Positions 25,316-34,231 of a stretch of 64,000 bases of DNA are shown piece after piece. This DNA is from Nonomuraea sp. SYSU D8015 (GTDB lineage: Bacteria; Actinomycetota; Actinomycetes; Streptosporangiales; Streptosporangiaceae). The DNA is taken from positions 372,001-436,000 of the forward strand of contig NZ_VJYI01000003.1 of NCBI RefSeq assembly GCF_008065375.1. The letters are read 5' to 3'. The translations under genes were made by a program, and so were the position numbers. The first letter of the stretch is position 1, and every line of letters starts with the position of its first letter. Under the pieces are notes generated by a model that saw only the letters and a list, made by a program, of their open reading frames with translations, was not told the origin of the DNA and made no database searches.

Positions 25316-25822
25316 TCAGACGCCGAAGGGCGGCGCGTACCTGATGGTGCCCTTCGGCAGCGGGGCGCCGTCGAGCGACATGGCCATCAGCGCCTCGTCG
25401 GGCGCCTCGAAGGTGGCCTCGATGCCGTGGCGGGAGGCGGTCGTGAAGCCGAAGCGCGGATAGTACTCGGGATGGCCGAGCACGACCACGGCGCTCTCGC
25501 CGTGCTCGCGCGCCGTCTCCAGCGCGTCCCGCGTCACCAGGGCGCCCAGCCCCTTCCGCTGCGCCTCCGGCAGGACGGCCACCGGGGCCAGCGCCAGCGC
25601 GGGCGTCTCGCCGACGTGGCAGCGGGTGAGCAGGGCATGGGCGAGGACCCGGCCGCCGCGGCCGACCGCCACGCGGGACAGGCGGGGGATCCACGCCGGG
25701 TCCCGGCGCAGCGCCTCGACCAGGTCGGCCTCGTACGGCGTGGGGAAGGCCGCGAGAATCACGTCCCTGATCGCGTCCTCGTCCCCGGCGGTCTCCGCCC
25801 GCACCGTCACGTCGTGATCCAT
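25316..25822 (-). CDS. GNAT-family N-acetyltransferase
   Basis: A 168-residue GNAT acetyltransferase of the YhbS-like type. Visible motifs are the N-terminal VRAETAGDEDAIRDVILAAF, the acetyl-CoA pyrophosphate-binding segment LAPVAVLPEAQRKGLGALV (Q/RxxGxG/A pattern), and the VVVLGHPEYYPRFGF block characteristic of this subgroup. The acceptor is unknown. A strong GGGGGGAG site just before ATG 25822 decides the start over the in-frame ATG 18 codons upstream. It is separated from the ROK gene by 54 bases. Confidence 0.86.
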   Translation of the reverse strand: MDHDVTVRAETAGDEDAIRDVILAAFPTPYEADLVEALRRDPAWIPRLSRVAVGRGGRVLAHALLTRCHVGETPALALAPVAVLPEAQRKGLGALVTRDALETAREHGESAVVVLGHPEYYPRFGFTTASRHGIEATFEAPDEALMAMSLDGAPLPKGTIRYAPPFGV

Positions 25823-25949
25823 CCCGCTCCCCCCACGTGTTCCGGACTGCACGATCCCATCCTCCCTTACGTCCACCGGCCGCCAGACCGGTATGCGCCT
25901 CGCAGCAGGGCGGAGGGATGGCGTGGAATCGACCGTGCGAAGAACGGCG

Positions 25950-27224
25950 CTACGCCGCGAAGTCGTCCGATTCGGCGCACCACTCCACCAGGAGCACGGT
26001 GGCGTCGTCCTGCAGCCAGCCGCGCTGGTGGTCGAGGATGGTGTTGATCAACCGGCGCAGGGTCTCGGGGGCCGGCACGCCGTCGGTCTCGCGCCGGATG
26101 ACGAAGTCGATGAAGCGCTCCAGCCCGAACAGCTCGCCCTTCGGGTCCTGCGCCTCGATCACGCCGTCGGTGTAGAGCAGCAGCCGGTCCCCCGGCTCCA
26201 GCTGGTAGCGACCGAGCTCGGTGGGCAGGCCCAGCCGGAGCCCCATGGGCGCGCCGGACGCGCCGTCCAGGGTGGCGACCACCTGGCCGCGGCGCAGCAC
26301 CACCGGCGGGGGGTGCCCCCGGTTGGCCCACACCAGCCACCCGGTACGGATGTCCAGATCGGCCAGGATGCCGGTGGCGAAGCGGTCGGTGGCGAACTGG
26401 TCGGCGATCGCGTCGTCGATGGCCTCGCCGGCGGCCAGGACGTCGGCCCCCTCCCGGCGGTACTTGCGGCCGCACCCCACGGCGATGGTGGCGGTGAGCC
26501 CGGCGGAGGTGTCGTGCCCCATGGCGTCGAAGATCGACAGCCGGAGCAGGTCGCCGTTGAGCGCGAAGTCGAAGGCGTCGCCGCCCACCTCGTACGCCGG
26601 CTCCAGCGCGGCGGTGACGACGACCCGGTCGTTGGCGAACGTGGCGCCCGGCATCAGGTTCCACAGCACCTCGGCGGACAGGGCCATCGGACGGGTGCGC
26701 ACCAGCTGCGCGTACATGTCGCTGAAGCCGCGCTTGCTCTCCACGAGCAGGGAGACCAGGGAGGCCAGTCGGTTGACCCGCGCCAGCACGGCCTCGTCGG
26801 CGTTGGACACGATCACGCCGAGCACGCCGATGCGCTCGGTGCAGTCCAGCAGCGGCACCCACAGCCGCCGCGGCCCGTCCCCGGCCGGGGGCTCGGCGGT
26901 CGCGCCGGGGGCGACGGCGGCGCGGGCGTGGACCGGCTCCAGGCCGCGGAAGGCCAGCCCGGCGACGGTGGTGTCGATGGGGATCCGCTCCAGCGGGTTG
27001 CCGGCCTCGTCGCGCTGGCCCGGCAGCGGCACCAGGAACTGCTGCTGCAGGTCGGCGACGTACAGCATGGCGTGTGCGAGCCCGGCGCGCCCGGCGTGCT
27101 CGGCGACCAGGGCGGGCAGGTCCTCCAGCGAGGCCAGGTGACCGGCCCGCAGCAAACCGCCGAGCAGCCCCTCGTCCTTGTCACGCAGCGAGCCGCCCAG
27201 CGGCTCGCCGTCCTCGCCCCGCAT
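25950..27224 (-). CDS. PP2C-type SpoIIE phosphatase with GAF-like sensor
   Basis: A 424-residue RsbU/SpoIIE-like Ser/Thr phosphatase. The N-terminal half (about 15-175) looks like a GAF-type sensor region. The C-terminal PPM/SpoIIE domain (about 190-415) shows VVVTAALEPAYEVGGDAFDFAL, IFDAMGHDTSAGLTA (metal-binding Asp), WANRGHPPPVVLR and RLLLYTDGVIEA. Such enzymes dephosphorylate anti-anti-sigma factors in stress or sporulation partner-switching; no partner genes are adjacent. It is transcribed alone in the direction of the GNAT gene. The family call is secure. Confidence 0.88.
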   Translation of the reverse strand: MRGEDGEPLGGSLRDKDEGLLGGLLRAGHLASLEDLPALVAEHAGRAGLAHAMLYVADLQQQFLVPLPGQRDEAGNPLERIPIDTTVAGLAFRGLEPVHARAAVAPGATAEPPAGDGPRRLWVPLLDCTERIGVLGVIVSNADEAVLARVNRLASLVSLLVESKRGFSDMYAQLVRTRPMALSAEVLWNLMPGATFANDRVVVTAALEPAYEVGGDAFDFALNGDLLRLSIFDAMGHDTSAGLTATIAVGCGRKYRREGADVLAAGEAIDDAIADQFATDRFATGILADLDIRTGWLVWANRGHPPPVVLRRGQVVATLDGASGAPMGLRLGLPTELGRYQLEPGDRLLLYTDGVIEAQDPKGELFGLERFIDFVIRRETDGVPAPETLRRLINTILDHQRGWLQDDATVLLVEWCAESDDFAA

Positions 27225-27271
27225 GACGTCCCACCCCCGATCAAGGAGGTCCTACCCGGCGCGGACGCCTC

Positions 27272-28306
27272 TCAGGCATGCTCCGAGCAGGTCACATCCG
27301 CCGTGGAGCCGCGGACGATCAGCTCGGTGGCCAGCTCGACGTGGTGGGAGTCGATCTTCTCGCCGGCCGCCAGGCGCAACGCCGTGCGCAGCGCCACGGC
27401 GCCCATCTCGCGCAGCGGCTGCCGGACGGTGGTGAGGGGCGGCGAGGCCATCCGGGCGATCTGGGTGTCGTCGAAGCCCACGATGCTGAGGTCCTCGGGG
27501 ATGCGCAGGCCCCGCATCCGGGCCGCCTCCATGACGCCGAGCGCGCTCTCGTCGCACCCGACGAAGATCGCCGTCGGCGGCTCGGGCAGGTCGAGCACGG
27601 CCCCGCCGCTCTCCAGGCCGTCCTGGTAGTGGAAATGCCCGAACCGCGTGTAGCCGGGCGGCACCGGCACCCCTTCGGCCTCCAAGGCGGCGCGATAGCC
27701 GTGCATGCGCGCCTGGTTGCAGGCCGCGGTGGCGGGGCCGCCGATGTAGGCGATGCGCCGGTGCCCGAGGGACAGCAGGTGCTGGGTCGCGGCGAGGCCG
27801 CCGGCGAAGTTGGTCGAGCCGATGCTCGTCACGCGGGCGTGCGGCATGTTCAGCGGGTCGAGCACGACCAGCGGCAGCTGTACGCGGGCCAGAGCGGTGA
27901 TCTGCTGGTTGGTCAGCTCATGGCTCGTGACGGACAGCAGCGCCCTGCGCCCGGCGGCGACCAGGCCGCGTGCCCACGCAGCGGGATTGTCGGCTTTCTT
28001 CCTGGCGCTGACGACGATGCCGACGCCCAGCTCGGCACCGGCCTCGACCACTCCCTGAATGATCTCCGTGGAGTAGGCGTTGAAGTCGCCGTCGAACTGC
28101 ACCTCGACCGTGTCCGTCGCGACGGGGTCGGCACGGCGCGGCGGCGGCGCGACGTAGTCGTGCTCCCGCAGCAGCGACTCCACGAGGGAACGCGTGGCGG
28201 GCGCCACGTCGCTGCGGCCGTTGAGCACTTTGGACACGGTCGCCACCGACACGCCGGCCGAGGCCGCGACCGTGGCCAGCGTGGCGCGTCTAGGACTGGC
28301 CGGCAT
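27272..28306 (-). CDS. LacI-family regulator, BxlR-like
   Basis: A 344-residue LacI repressor: HTH (LATVAASAGVSVATVSKVLNGRSDVAPATRSLV, residues 10-42) and an effector-binding domain (VEVQFDGDFNAYSTEIIQGV onward). Its start lies inside the 3' end of the GH3 gene (17-bp overlap), so it is co-transcribed with that gene. Together with the GH3 enzyme and the divergent importer it forms a unit like the bxl (xylobiose) system of streptomycetes, where a LacI protein represses the importer. The CGAAA/TTTCG inverted repeats in the 30.7-30.9 kb region are its likely operators. Regulator family is certain; the BxlR identity is inference from context. Confidence 0.9.
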   Translation of the reverse strand: MPASPRRATLATVAASAGVSVATVSKVLNGRSDVAPATRSLVESLLREHDYVAPPPRRADPVATDTVEVQFDGDFNAYSTEIIQGVVEAGAELGVGIVVSARKKADNPAAWARGLVAAGRRALLSVTSHELTNQQITALARVQLPLVVLDPLNMPHARVTSIGSTNFAGGLAATQHLLSLGHRRIAYIGGPATAACNQARMHGYRAALEAEGVPVPPGYTRFGHFHYQDGLESGGAVLDLPEPPTAIFVGCDESALGVMEAARMRGLRIPEDLSIVGFDDTQIARMASPPLTTVRQPLREMGAVALRTALRLAAGEKIDSHHVELATELIVRGSTADVTCSEHA

Positions 28307-30698
28307 CGCTTCCCTCCTGCTGCTCCACCACTACAGGTGTGACGAGACGCCGATCGTGCCCGACCACCCGCGCGGGGCCGGTCAGCCGGACCGTGCCCCG
28401 GCACGGCAGGTCGGCCGCGGACGTGCCGACGAGTATCTCGACGTCTCCGGGCTCCACGATGCGCCTCAGATCGCGTCCGGTGAAGGCCGTCCGGTCGGCG
28501 TGCACCTGGAACGTCACGCGGGCGCTCGCACCGGGCTCCAGCGGGACTCTGGCGAAGCCGGCCAGCTGCCGGACCGGCCGGGTCACCTGGGCGACGACGT
28601 CGTGCAGGTAGAGCTGGACGACCTCCTCGCCGGCCCGCCCGCCGGTGTTGCGCACCCGGACGGTCACCGCGAACTCGCCGTCCGTGGGCACGTCGGCGGC
28701 GTCGATGCGCAGGTCGCCGACCTCGAAGGTGGTGTAGGAGACGCCGTACCCGAACGGGAACAGCGGCGTCGGGTCCAGGTTGCTGATGCCGTGGCTGTCG
28801 GCGCCCAGCGGCGGCTGCAGGTAGGTGCCCGGCTGGCCGCCGTGGCCGCGCGGGATCTGCACCGGCAGCCTGCCCGAGGGCTGGACGCGGCCGGACAGCA
28901 CGCCGGCGATGGCGGCGCCGCCCTCCTCGCCCGGCATGAACGCCTGGACCAGCGCGGCGGCGCCGGCGTGCACGTCGCCCAGCGCGTACGGGCGGCCGGA
29001 CACGACCACCACGACGACCGGCGTGCCGGTGGCCGCGAGCTCGGCCAGCAGGTCTTCCTGCACGCCGGGCAGCCGCAGGTCGTCGGCGTCGCAGCCCTCC
29101 CCCGACGTGCCGTGCCCGAAGAGGCCGGCGAGGTCGCCGACGGCCACCACGCACAGGTCGGACCCGCGTGCCGCGGCGGCCGCGGCGGCGAAGCCGGAGC
29201 GGTCGTGGCCCTGCACGTCGCAGCCCCGCTCGTGGACGATCTCCGCGTCGGGCAGCTCGGCACGCAGCGCGTCGAGGAGGCTGGGCGCCTCGACGCCGAG
29301 CCCGAGCCCGGGGTGGCGGGGCAGCACGTGGTTGGGGAAGGCGTAGCAGCCCATGAACGTCCGCGGGTCGTCGGCGCACGGCCCGACGACCGCCACCCGG
29401 CGCAGCCCGGGCCGCAGCGGCAGCACGTCACCGGCGTCGAGCAGCACGATCGACCGCTCGGCCAGCTCGCGGGCCAGCGCCCGGTTGCCCGGCGAGTCGA
29501 GGTCCACGGAGTCGGCCCCGGCCACGGATCTCTCGGGCGTCCAGTCCGGGTCGAGCAGCCCCAGCTGGACCTTCTGGGTGAGCAGCCGGCGCGCCGCCCG
29601 GTCGATCAGCGACTCGGGGATCTCGCCGCTCCGCACCCGCTCGACGAGGTGCTGCCCGAAGCCGAGCGTGTCGGGCAGCTCGACGTCGATGCCGGCTTCC
29701 AGTGCCCGCACGCCGGCCTCTCGAGGGTCGGCGGCGATCTTGTGCATGGTCGCCAGGAACGGGACCGCCCAGTAGTCCGACACGACGGTCCCGGTGAAGC
29801 CCCAGTCCTCGCGCAGCACCTCGGTCAGCAGCCACGGGTCCGCCCCGGCGGGCACGCCGTCCACGTCGGAGTAGGAGTTCATCACCGACCGGGCTCCGCC
29901 GATCGCGATGGCCGTCTCGAACGGCGGCAGGATCATGTCCATCAGCTCGCGGCGTCCCATCGGGACGGGGCCGTGGTTGCGGGCCGCCCGGGAGGCGGAG
30001 TAGCCCGCGAAGTGCTTGAGCGTGGCGATGATCCCCGCGCTCTCGAGGCCGCGCACGTAGGCGGCGCCGAGCATCGAGACGAGGTACGGGTCCTCGCCCA
30101 TGGTCTCCTCGACCCGTCCCCACCGGTAGTCGCGCACCACGTCCATGACCGGCGACAGCCCCTGGTGCACGCCCACGGCCCGCATGTCGCGCCCGATGGC
30201 GGCCGCCATCCGCTCCACCAGGCCGGGATCGAACGTGGCGGCCCACGCGATGGCCGCGGGATAGACCGTCGCCCCGTACGTCGTGAACCCGGTCAGGCAC
30301 TCCTCGTGGACGATCGCCGGGATGCCGAGCCTGGACTGCTCCACCACCTGCCGCTGCAGCCTGACCACCTCGGCGGCGCCCTCCCGCGCCGTCACGGGCC
30401 CGCTGCCGTGCACGCGGGTCAGGTGGCCGAGGCCGTGGCGGATCGCCTCCTCGAAGGGGACGGTGCCCGAGGCCGAGAACACGTCCTGCATCGGCGCCAC
30501 GTTCGGCGCCGCCTCGTCCTGCGACAGCTCCTGGTCCTGCATGTCGTTGCCGATCCACCGGCTGCCGAGCTGGCCGACCTTCTCCTCCAGGGTCATCTCC
30601 TCAAGGAGGGCGTGGACCCGGTCGGCCACGGGGAGAGTCGGATCCTGCCACGGACGGAGCACGCCGTCCACCGCGGGCGTCCGATCTACAGCCGTCAT
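28290..30698 (-). CDS. bxlA: GH3 family glycosidase, beta-xylosidase-like (intracellular)
   Basis: An approximately 802-residue GH3 enzyme without signal peptide. The N-terminal TIM barrel includes MTLEEKVGQLGSRW, the LKHFAGYS motif (K228-H229), and the nucleophile in VVSDYWAVPF (D308). The C-terminal alpha/beta sandwich follows (VAVVGPCADDPRTFMGCYAFPNH), then a fibronectin-like domain near the end (GEEVVQLYLHD). Cytoplasmic location fits hydrolysis of oligosaccharides brought in by the divergent ABC importer. The start is ATG 30698 or 30704 (three and nine bases from AAGGAG); 30698 is preferred by spacing. The exact specificity (xyloside or glucoside) cannot be read from sequence. Confidence 0.87.
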   Translation of the reverse strand: MTAVDRTPAVDGVLRPWQDPTLPVADRVHALLEEMTLEEKVGQLGSRWIGNDMQDQELSQDEAAPNVAPMQDVFSASGTVPFEEAIRHGLGHLTRVHGSGPVTAREGAAEVVRLQRQVVEQSRLGIPAIVHEECLTGFTTYGATVYPAAIAWAATFDPGLVERMAAAIGRDMRAVGVHQGLSPVMDVVRDYRWGRVEETMGEDPYLVSMLGAAYVRGLESAGIIATLKHFAGYSASRAARNHGPVPMGRRELMDMILPPFETAIAIGGARSVMNSYSDVDGVPAGADPWLLTEVLREDWGFTGTVVSDYWAVPFLATMHKIAADPREAGVRALEAGIDVELPDTLGFGQHLVERVRSGEIPESLIDRAARRLLTQKVQLGLLDPDWTPERSVAGADSVDLDSPGNRALARELAERSIVLLDAGDVLPLRPGLRRVAVVGPCADDPRTFMGCYAFPNHVLPRHPGLGLGVEAPSLLDALRAELPDAEIVHERGCDVQGHDRSGFAAAAAAARGSDLCVVAVGDLAGLFGHGTSGEGCDADDLRLPGVQEDLLAELAATGTPVVVVVVSGRPYALGDVHAGAAALVQAFMPGEEGGAAIAGVLSGRVQPSGRLPVQIPRGHGGQPGTYLQPPLGADSHGISNLDPTPLFPFGYGVSYTTFEVGDLRIDAADVPTDGEFAVTVRVRNTGGRAGEEVVQLYLHDVVAQVTRPVRQLAGFARVPLEPGASARVTFQVHADRTAFTGRDLRRIVEPGDVEILVGTSAADLPCRGTVRLTGPARVVGHDRRLVTPVVVEQQEGSDAGQS

Positions 30699-30738
30699 CT
30701 GCATGCTCTCCTTAAGGGCGATTCCAGCGTGAGTTTTT

Positions 30739-30750
30739 CGAAATGTTTCG
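30739..30750. promoter_or_regulatory. Operator CGAAA-TG-TTTCG near the GH3 start
   Basis: CGAAATGTTTCG has perfect 5-bp inverted arms (CGAAA/TTTCG) and lies about 40 bp before the GH3 start. It resembles the short CGAA...TTCG repeats recognised by LacI-type xylan regulators in streptomycetes. Confidence 0.65.
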
Positions 30751-30867
30751 ACGTCGTTGAGCGACTCGCGAGCGAAACCTCCCGGCATCAGATGACCAGT
30801 TGAGCGCCGCGCCTGAGTACTCTACACAGGCCCTTTCGGAATGGGGAGATTCCTGATTCGAGCACTC

Positions 30868-30896
30868 TTGACAGGCCCATGGTCGAAACCTAGATT
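30868..30896 (+). promoter_or_regulatory. Sigma-70-type promoter of the importer operon
   Basis: TTGACA at 30868-30873 and TAGATT at 30891-30896 are separated by exactly 17 bases, an unusually good vegetative promoter for this GC-rich DNA. Initiation is expected near 30903, leaving a leader of about 155 bases before the GTG at 31058. Confidence 0.8.
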
Positions 30897-30912
30897 GGCG
30901 GACCACGCGGCA

Positions 30913-30931
30913 TGTCGTAAATGTTTCGACA
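30913..30931. promoter_or_regulatory. Operator downstream of the importer promoter
   Basis: TGTCGTAAATGTTTCGACA is a 19-bp imperfect palindrome with TGTCG/CGACA arms, about 10 bp after the expected transcription start. This is the classic position for a LacI-type roadblock repressor. It shares AAATGTTTCGAC with the site at 30739. Confidence 0.75.
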
Positions 30932-31057
30932 GGCTCACTCTTAAGGAGACATGACGAGCGGCATCGCCCGGCGCCGCCTGCGGCCGGCCGGCACCGCATT
31001 CGATTGATCAACGAGCCGCGCGGCCAATCCCCCCGGCGTTCAAGTACGGAGATCAGC

Positions 31058-32416
31058 GTGGAGACCAGGAAAACCTCTCGCCGTACCTTTCTCAGCCTCT
31101 CCATGGGCCTGCCTTTGGGAGCCGCGCTAGCGGCCTGCGGCGGCCAGGGGCCGACCCAGACCGGCGCCGGTGGCGGCACCGGCACCACCAGCGGCGGCGG
31201 CGCAGGCAAGGCCACCTACTGGTACCTCAGCGTGGAACCGAACGAAGGCGTGCGCAGACGCGCCGTCGAGCGCTTCAACAAGGCCAACCCGAGCACCCAG
31301 ATCGCGACGACGACCCTCCAGAACGACGCCTTCAAGACCAAGATCAAGACGGCGATCGGCGCGGGCGAGGCGCCGACCATCATCTGGGGCTGGGGCGGCG
31401 GCGGCCTGAAGAGCTACGTGCAGGCCGGCGCGGTCGACGACCTCACCTCTTGGTTCGACCAGAACCCGGCCATCAAGGACCGGCTGTTCCCGTCCGCCTT
31501 CGGCGCGGCCACCGTCGACGGCAAGATCTACGCGTTGCCGGTCGAGTGCGTGACGCCGATCGTCTTGTTCTACAACAAGAAGCTCTTCGACCAGATCGGC
31601 GCCCAGCCCCCGCAGGAGTGGGGCGACATCATGGACCTGGTGAAGAAGTTCAACGCCAAGGGCATCGCGCCGTTCTCCCTCGGCGGCCAGTCCCGCTGGA
31701 CGAACATGATGTGGCTGGAGTTCCTCTTCGACCGCATCGGCGGCCCCGAGGTCTTCCAGGCCATCTACGACGGGGAAAAGGACGCCTGGAACAACCCGGC
31801 CGCCATCGACGCCCTGACGAAGATGCAGGAGCTGATCAAGGCGAACGGCTTCGTCAAGGGCTTCTCGTCGATCACCGCGGACTCCAACGCCGACCAGGCG
31901 CTGCTCTACACCGGCAAGGCCGCGATGATGCTGCACGGCGGCTGGACGTACGGGTCGATGAAGCAGGACGGCGGCGACTTCGTCACCGGCGGCAACCTCG
32001 GCTACATGAACTTCCCGCCGGTCACCGGCGGCAAGGGCGACCCCGGCAACACCGTGGGCAACCCGGGCCAGTACATGTCGATCTCCTCCAAGGCGACCCC
32101 GGAGGCCAAGGAGATCGCCAAGAAGTTCTTCGCCACCGAGATGAACTCCGACGCGCAGGCCAAGGACTGGGTCAGCATTTCCCAGGTGCCGATCGTCAAG
32201 GGCGTCGACGCGCAGTTCGCCTCCTCCGCGGACTCGGCGTGGCAGAAGTTCGTCTACGACATCGCCAGCAACGCCAAGTCCTTCCAGCAGTCCTGGGACC
32301 AGGCGCTCAGCCCGACCGCGGCCGAGGTCCTGCTGGACAACATCGCCAAGCTGTTCCAGATGTCGATCTCGCCGCAGCAGTTCGCGACGAACCTCAACGA
32401 GGTCATCGGCAAGTGA
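31058..32416 (+). CDS. bxlE: Sugar ABC transporter solute-binding lipoprotein, BxlE-like
   Basis: A 452-residue family 1 solute-binding protein. The signal carries SRRTFLSLSMG (Tat-like twin arginine) and ends in the lipobox LAAC, so it is probably a lipoprotein exported by Tat. A Gly/Thr-rich linker precedes the mature lobes (ATYWYLSVEPNEGVRRRAVERFNKANP, APTIIWGWGGGGLKSYV). It captures oligosaccharides for the two permeases downstream. GTG 31058 is chosen because GGAG at 31048-31051 is correctly spaced and it leaves a normal signal peptide; the frame is open back to 31004. The permease start overlaps its stop. Similarity and the divergent GH3/LacI pair suggest xylo-oligosaccharide uptake. 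Confidence 0.88.
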   Translation: METRKTSRRTFLSLSMGLPLGAALAACGGQGPTQTGAGGGTGTTSGGGAGKATYWYLSVEPNEGVRRRAVERFNKANPSTQIATTTLQNDAFKTKIKTAIGAGEAPTIIWGWGGGGLKSYVQAGAVDDLTSWFDQNPAIKDRLFPSAFGAATVDGKIYALPVECVTPIVLFYNKKLFDQIGAQPPQEWGDIMDLVKKFNAKGIAPFSLGGQSRWTNMMWLEFLFDRIGGPEVFQAIYDGEKDAWNNPAAIDALTKMQELIKANGFVKGFSSITADSNADQALLYTGKAAMMLHGGWTYGSMKQDGGDFVTGGNLGYMNFPPVTGGKGDPGNTVGNPGQYMSISSKATPEAKEIAKKFFATEMNSDAQAKDWVSISQVPIVKGVDAQFASSADSAWQKFVYDIASNAKSFQQSWDQALSPTAAEVLLDNIAKLFQMSISPQQFATNLNEVIGK

Positions 32417-33339
32417 CTGTTCCCCCGATTCCCGCCAGGGGGAGCGCGTCCCTGGCCGCCGTGCCCGGCGGCCAGGGACGCGGCCTGCCCTGGCTGGCCG
32501 TGCCGGCTCTGCTGTTCTTCGTCGCCTTCGGCGTCATCCCGCTCTTCGGGGTCTTCGCGCTCAGCTTCACCTCCTGGGACGGGCTCGGCGAGATCCACCT
32601 GACCGGCTTCGACAGCTGGCGGGCGGTTCTCACCGATCCCGGCCTGCCGCACGCGTTGTGGGTGACGTTCCTCGTCATCGCGCTGTCGTGGGCGGTGCAG
32701 ACGCCCGCGAGCATCCTGCTCGGCACGTTCCTGGCCGGTTTCCAGCGCTACCGCGCCGTGCTCTCCGTGTTCTACTTCATCCCGCTGCTGCTCAGCTCGG
32801 CCGCCATCGCGATCACCTACAAGGCCCTGCTCGACCCGAACTTCGGGCTCGGCGCCGGGCTCGGCATCCCGATCCTCGTGCAGGACTGGCTGGGTGAGCC
32901 GGTCCTCGCCTTCGGCGTGGTGATCTTCGTGGTGTCGTGGCAGTTCATCCCGTTCCACTCGCTGATCTACCAGGGCGGCGTGCGCCAGATCCCGCGTTCG
33001 ATGTACGAGGCCGCCGAGATCGACGGCGCGGGCCGGATCCGCATGTTCTTCAGCATCACCCTGCCCCAGCTCAAGTACACGATCATCACGTCCTCGACCC
33101 TGATGGTCGTGGGCTCGCTGGTCTTCTTCGACCTGATCTTCGTGCTCACCGCGGGCGGTCCCGGGGACGCCACCCGGGTGCTCGCCCTGGAGATGTACAA
33201 GAGGGGATTCCAGGCCAACCTGATGGGTCCGGCCAGCGCGATCGCCGTCATCCTCGTCCTGGTGGGCCTGGCGCTGGCGCTGCTGCTGCGCCGGCTCGGC
33301 GGCCGGGACGCGACCCACAGCCAGCTGGAAGGGGCCTGA
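32413..33339 (+). CDS. bxlF: Sugar ABC transporter permease, BxlF-like
   Basis: A 308-residue CUT1 permease with six helices (first: LPWLAVPALLFFVAFGVIPLFGVFAL). The EAA loop is SMYEAAEIDGAGRIRMFFSITLP. The GTG start overlaps the binding-protein TGA (GTGA). It pairs with the 33341 permease, one base beyond its stop. No ATPase is encoded in the operon; a common MsiK-like ATPase elsewhere is expected, as known for streptomycete sugar importers. Confidence 0.9.
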   Translation: MTVPPIPARGSASLAAVPGGQGRGLPWLAVPALLFFVAFGVIPLFGVFALSFTSWDGLGEIHLTGFDSWRAVLTDPGLPHALWVTFLVIALSWAVQTPASILLGTFLAGFQRYRAVLSVFYFIPLLLSSAAIAITYKALLDPNFGLGAGLGIPILVQDWLGEPVLAFGVVIFVVSWQFIPFHSLIYQGGVRQIPRSMYEAAEIDGAGRIRMFFSITLPQLKYTIITSSTLMVVGSLVFFDLIFVLTAGGPGDATRVLALEMYKRGFQANLMGPASAIAVILVLVGLALALLLRRLGGRDATHSQLEGA

Positions 33340-33340
33340 C

Positions 33341-34231
33341 ATGGCGACGACCCTCGCGAAGGACTCCTCGCAGGCGACGGCGGGGCACTCCGCTCCCCCA
33401 CCCAAGAGGGTGACCCGCCGCCCCAACTGGGTGGCCGGCACGATCTCCTGGATCTGGCTGGTGATCGTGATCGTGCCGATCTACTGGATCGTCATCACGA
33501 GCTTCAAGTCGCAGAGCAACTACTACATCGAGAATCCGCTTCTGCCGCCGCCCGCGCCCACGCTGGCCAACTACGGGATGGTCATCGAGGCGGGCTTCAT
33601 CCAATACTTCATCAACAGCGTCATCGTCACGCTCGGCGCGGTCGTGCCCGCCGTCGCGGTGTCGTTCATGGCGGCGTACGCGATCGTCCGCAGCGGCGGG
33701 GGGCGGTTCCTGCGCTGGACGAACTCGACGTTCCTCATGGGACTGGCCATCCCGCACCAGGCCACGATCATCCCCATCTACCTGATCATCATCCAGCTGG
33801 GCCTCTACGACTCGCTGATGGCGCTGATCCTGCCGTCGATCGCGTTCGCGATCCCGCTGTCGGTGCTGGTGCTGTCGAACTTCATCAGGGACGTGCCCAA
33901 GGAGCTGTTCGAGTCGATGCGCCTGGACGGCGCCAGCGAGTCCCGCACACTCTGGAACCTTGCCCTCCCCCTGACCAGGCCGGCCGTGGTGACGGTGACG
34001 ATCTACAACGCGCTGACCATCTGGAACGGCTTCCTGCTGCCGCTGATCCTCACGCAGAGCCCCGACAAGCGCACGCTGCCGCTGGCGCTGTGGAGCTTCC
34101 AGGGCCAGTACAGCATCAACGTGCCGGCGGTGCTCGCCTCCGTCGTCCTCACCACGCTGCCCATCCTGATCCTGTACGTGGTCGGCCGCCGCCAACTGCT
34201 GGCCGGCCTGACCGCCGGGTTCAGCAAGTAG
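33341..34231 (+). CDS. bxlG: Sugar ABC transporter permease, BxlG-like
   Basis: A 296-residue CUT1 MalG-type permease with six helices. The first helix is at about residues 34-54 after a charged cytoplasmic tail. The EAA loop is ELFESMRLDGASESRTLWNLALP, and the C-terminus GRRQLLAGLTAGFSK is typical. It completes the binding protein-permease-permease operon. Its TAG directly abuts the TAG of the convergent membrane-protein gene (TAGCTA at 34229-34234), with no room for a terminator. Confidence 0.9.
   Translation: MATTLAKDSSQATAGHSAPPPKRVTRRPNWVAGTISWIWLVIVIVPIYWIVITSFKSQSNYYIENPLLPPPAPTLANYGMVIEAGFIQYFINSVIVTLGAVVPAVAVSFMAAYAIVRSGGGRFLRWTNSTFLMGLAIPHQATIIPIYLIIIQLGLYDSLMALILPSIAFAIPLSVLVLSNFIRDVPKELFESMRLDGASESRTLWNLALPLTRPAVVTVTIYNALTIWNGFLLPLILTQSPDKRTLPLALWSFQGQYSINVPAVLASVVLTTLPILILYVVGRRQLLAGLTAGFSK

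Larger units (their letters stand above)
30699..31057. promoter_or_regulatory. Divergent bxl-type regulatory region
   Basis: This 359-base gap between the GH3 start and the binding-protein start holds no gene. It contains a consensus-like promoter toward the importer (30868-30896), two inverted-repeat operators (30739-30750 and 30913-30931), and further half-sites TCGAAAC at 30883-30889 and GCGAAAC at 30772-30778. A clear promoter for the leftward GH3 gene could not be picked out. Confidence 0.7.

Noticed and set aside
23969..26047. 692-codon open frame on the + strand
   Set aside because: It is antisense to the ROK and GNAT genes, has the Arg/His/Pro-rich composition of GC-driven shadow frames and no recognisable domain.
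28194..30803. 869-codon open frame on the + strand
   Set aside because: It lies opposite the GH3 gene, which has clear catalytic motifs; the frame is a codon-bias shadow.
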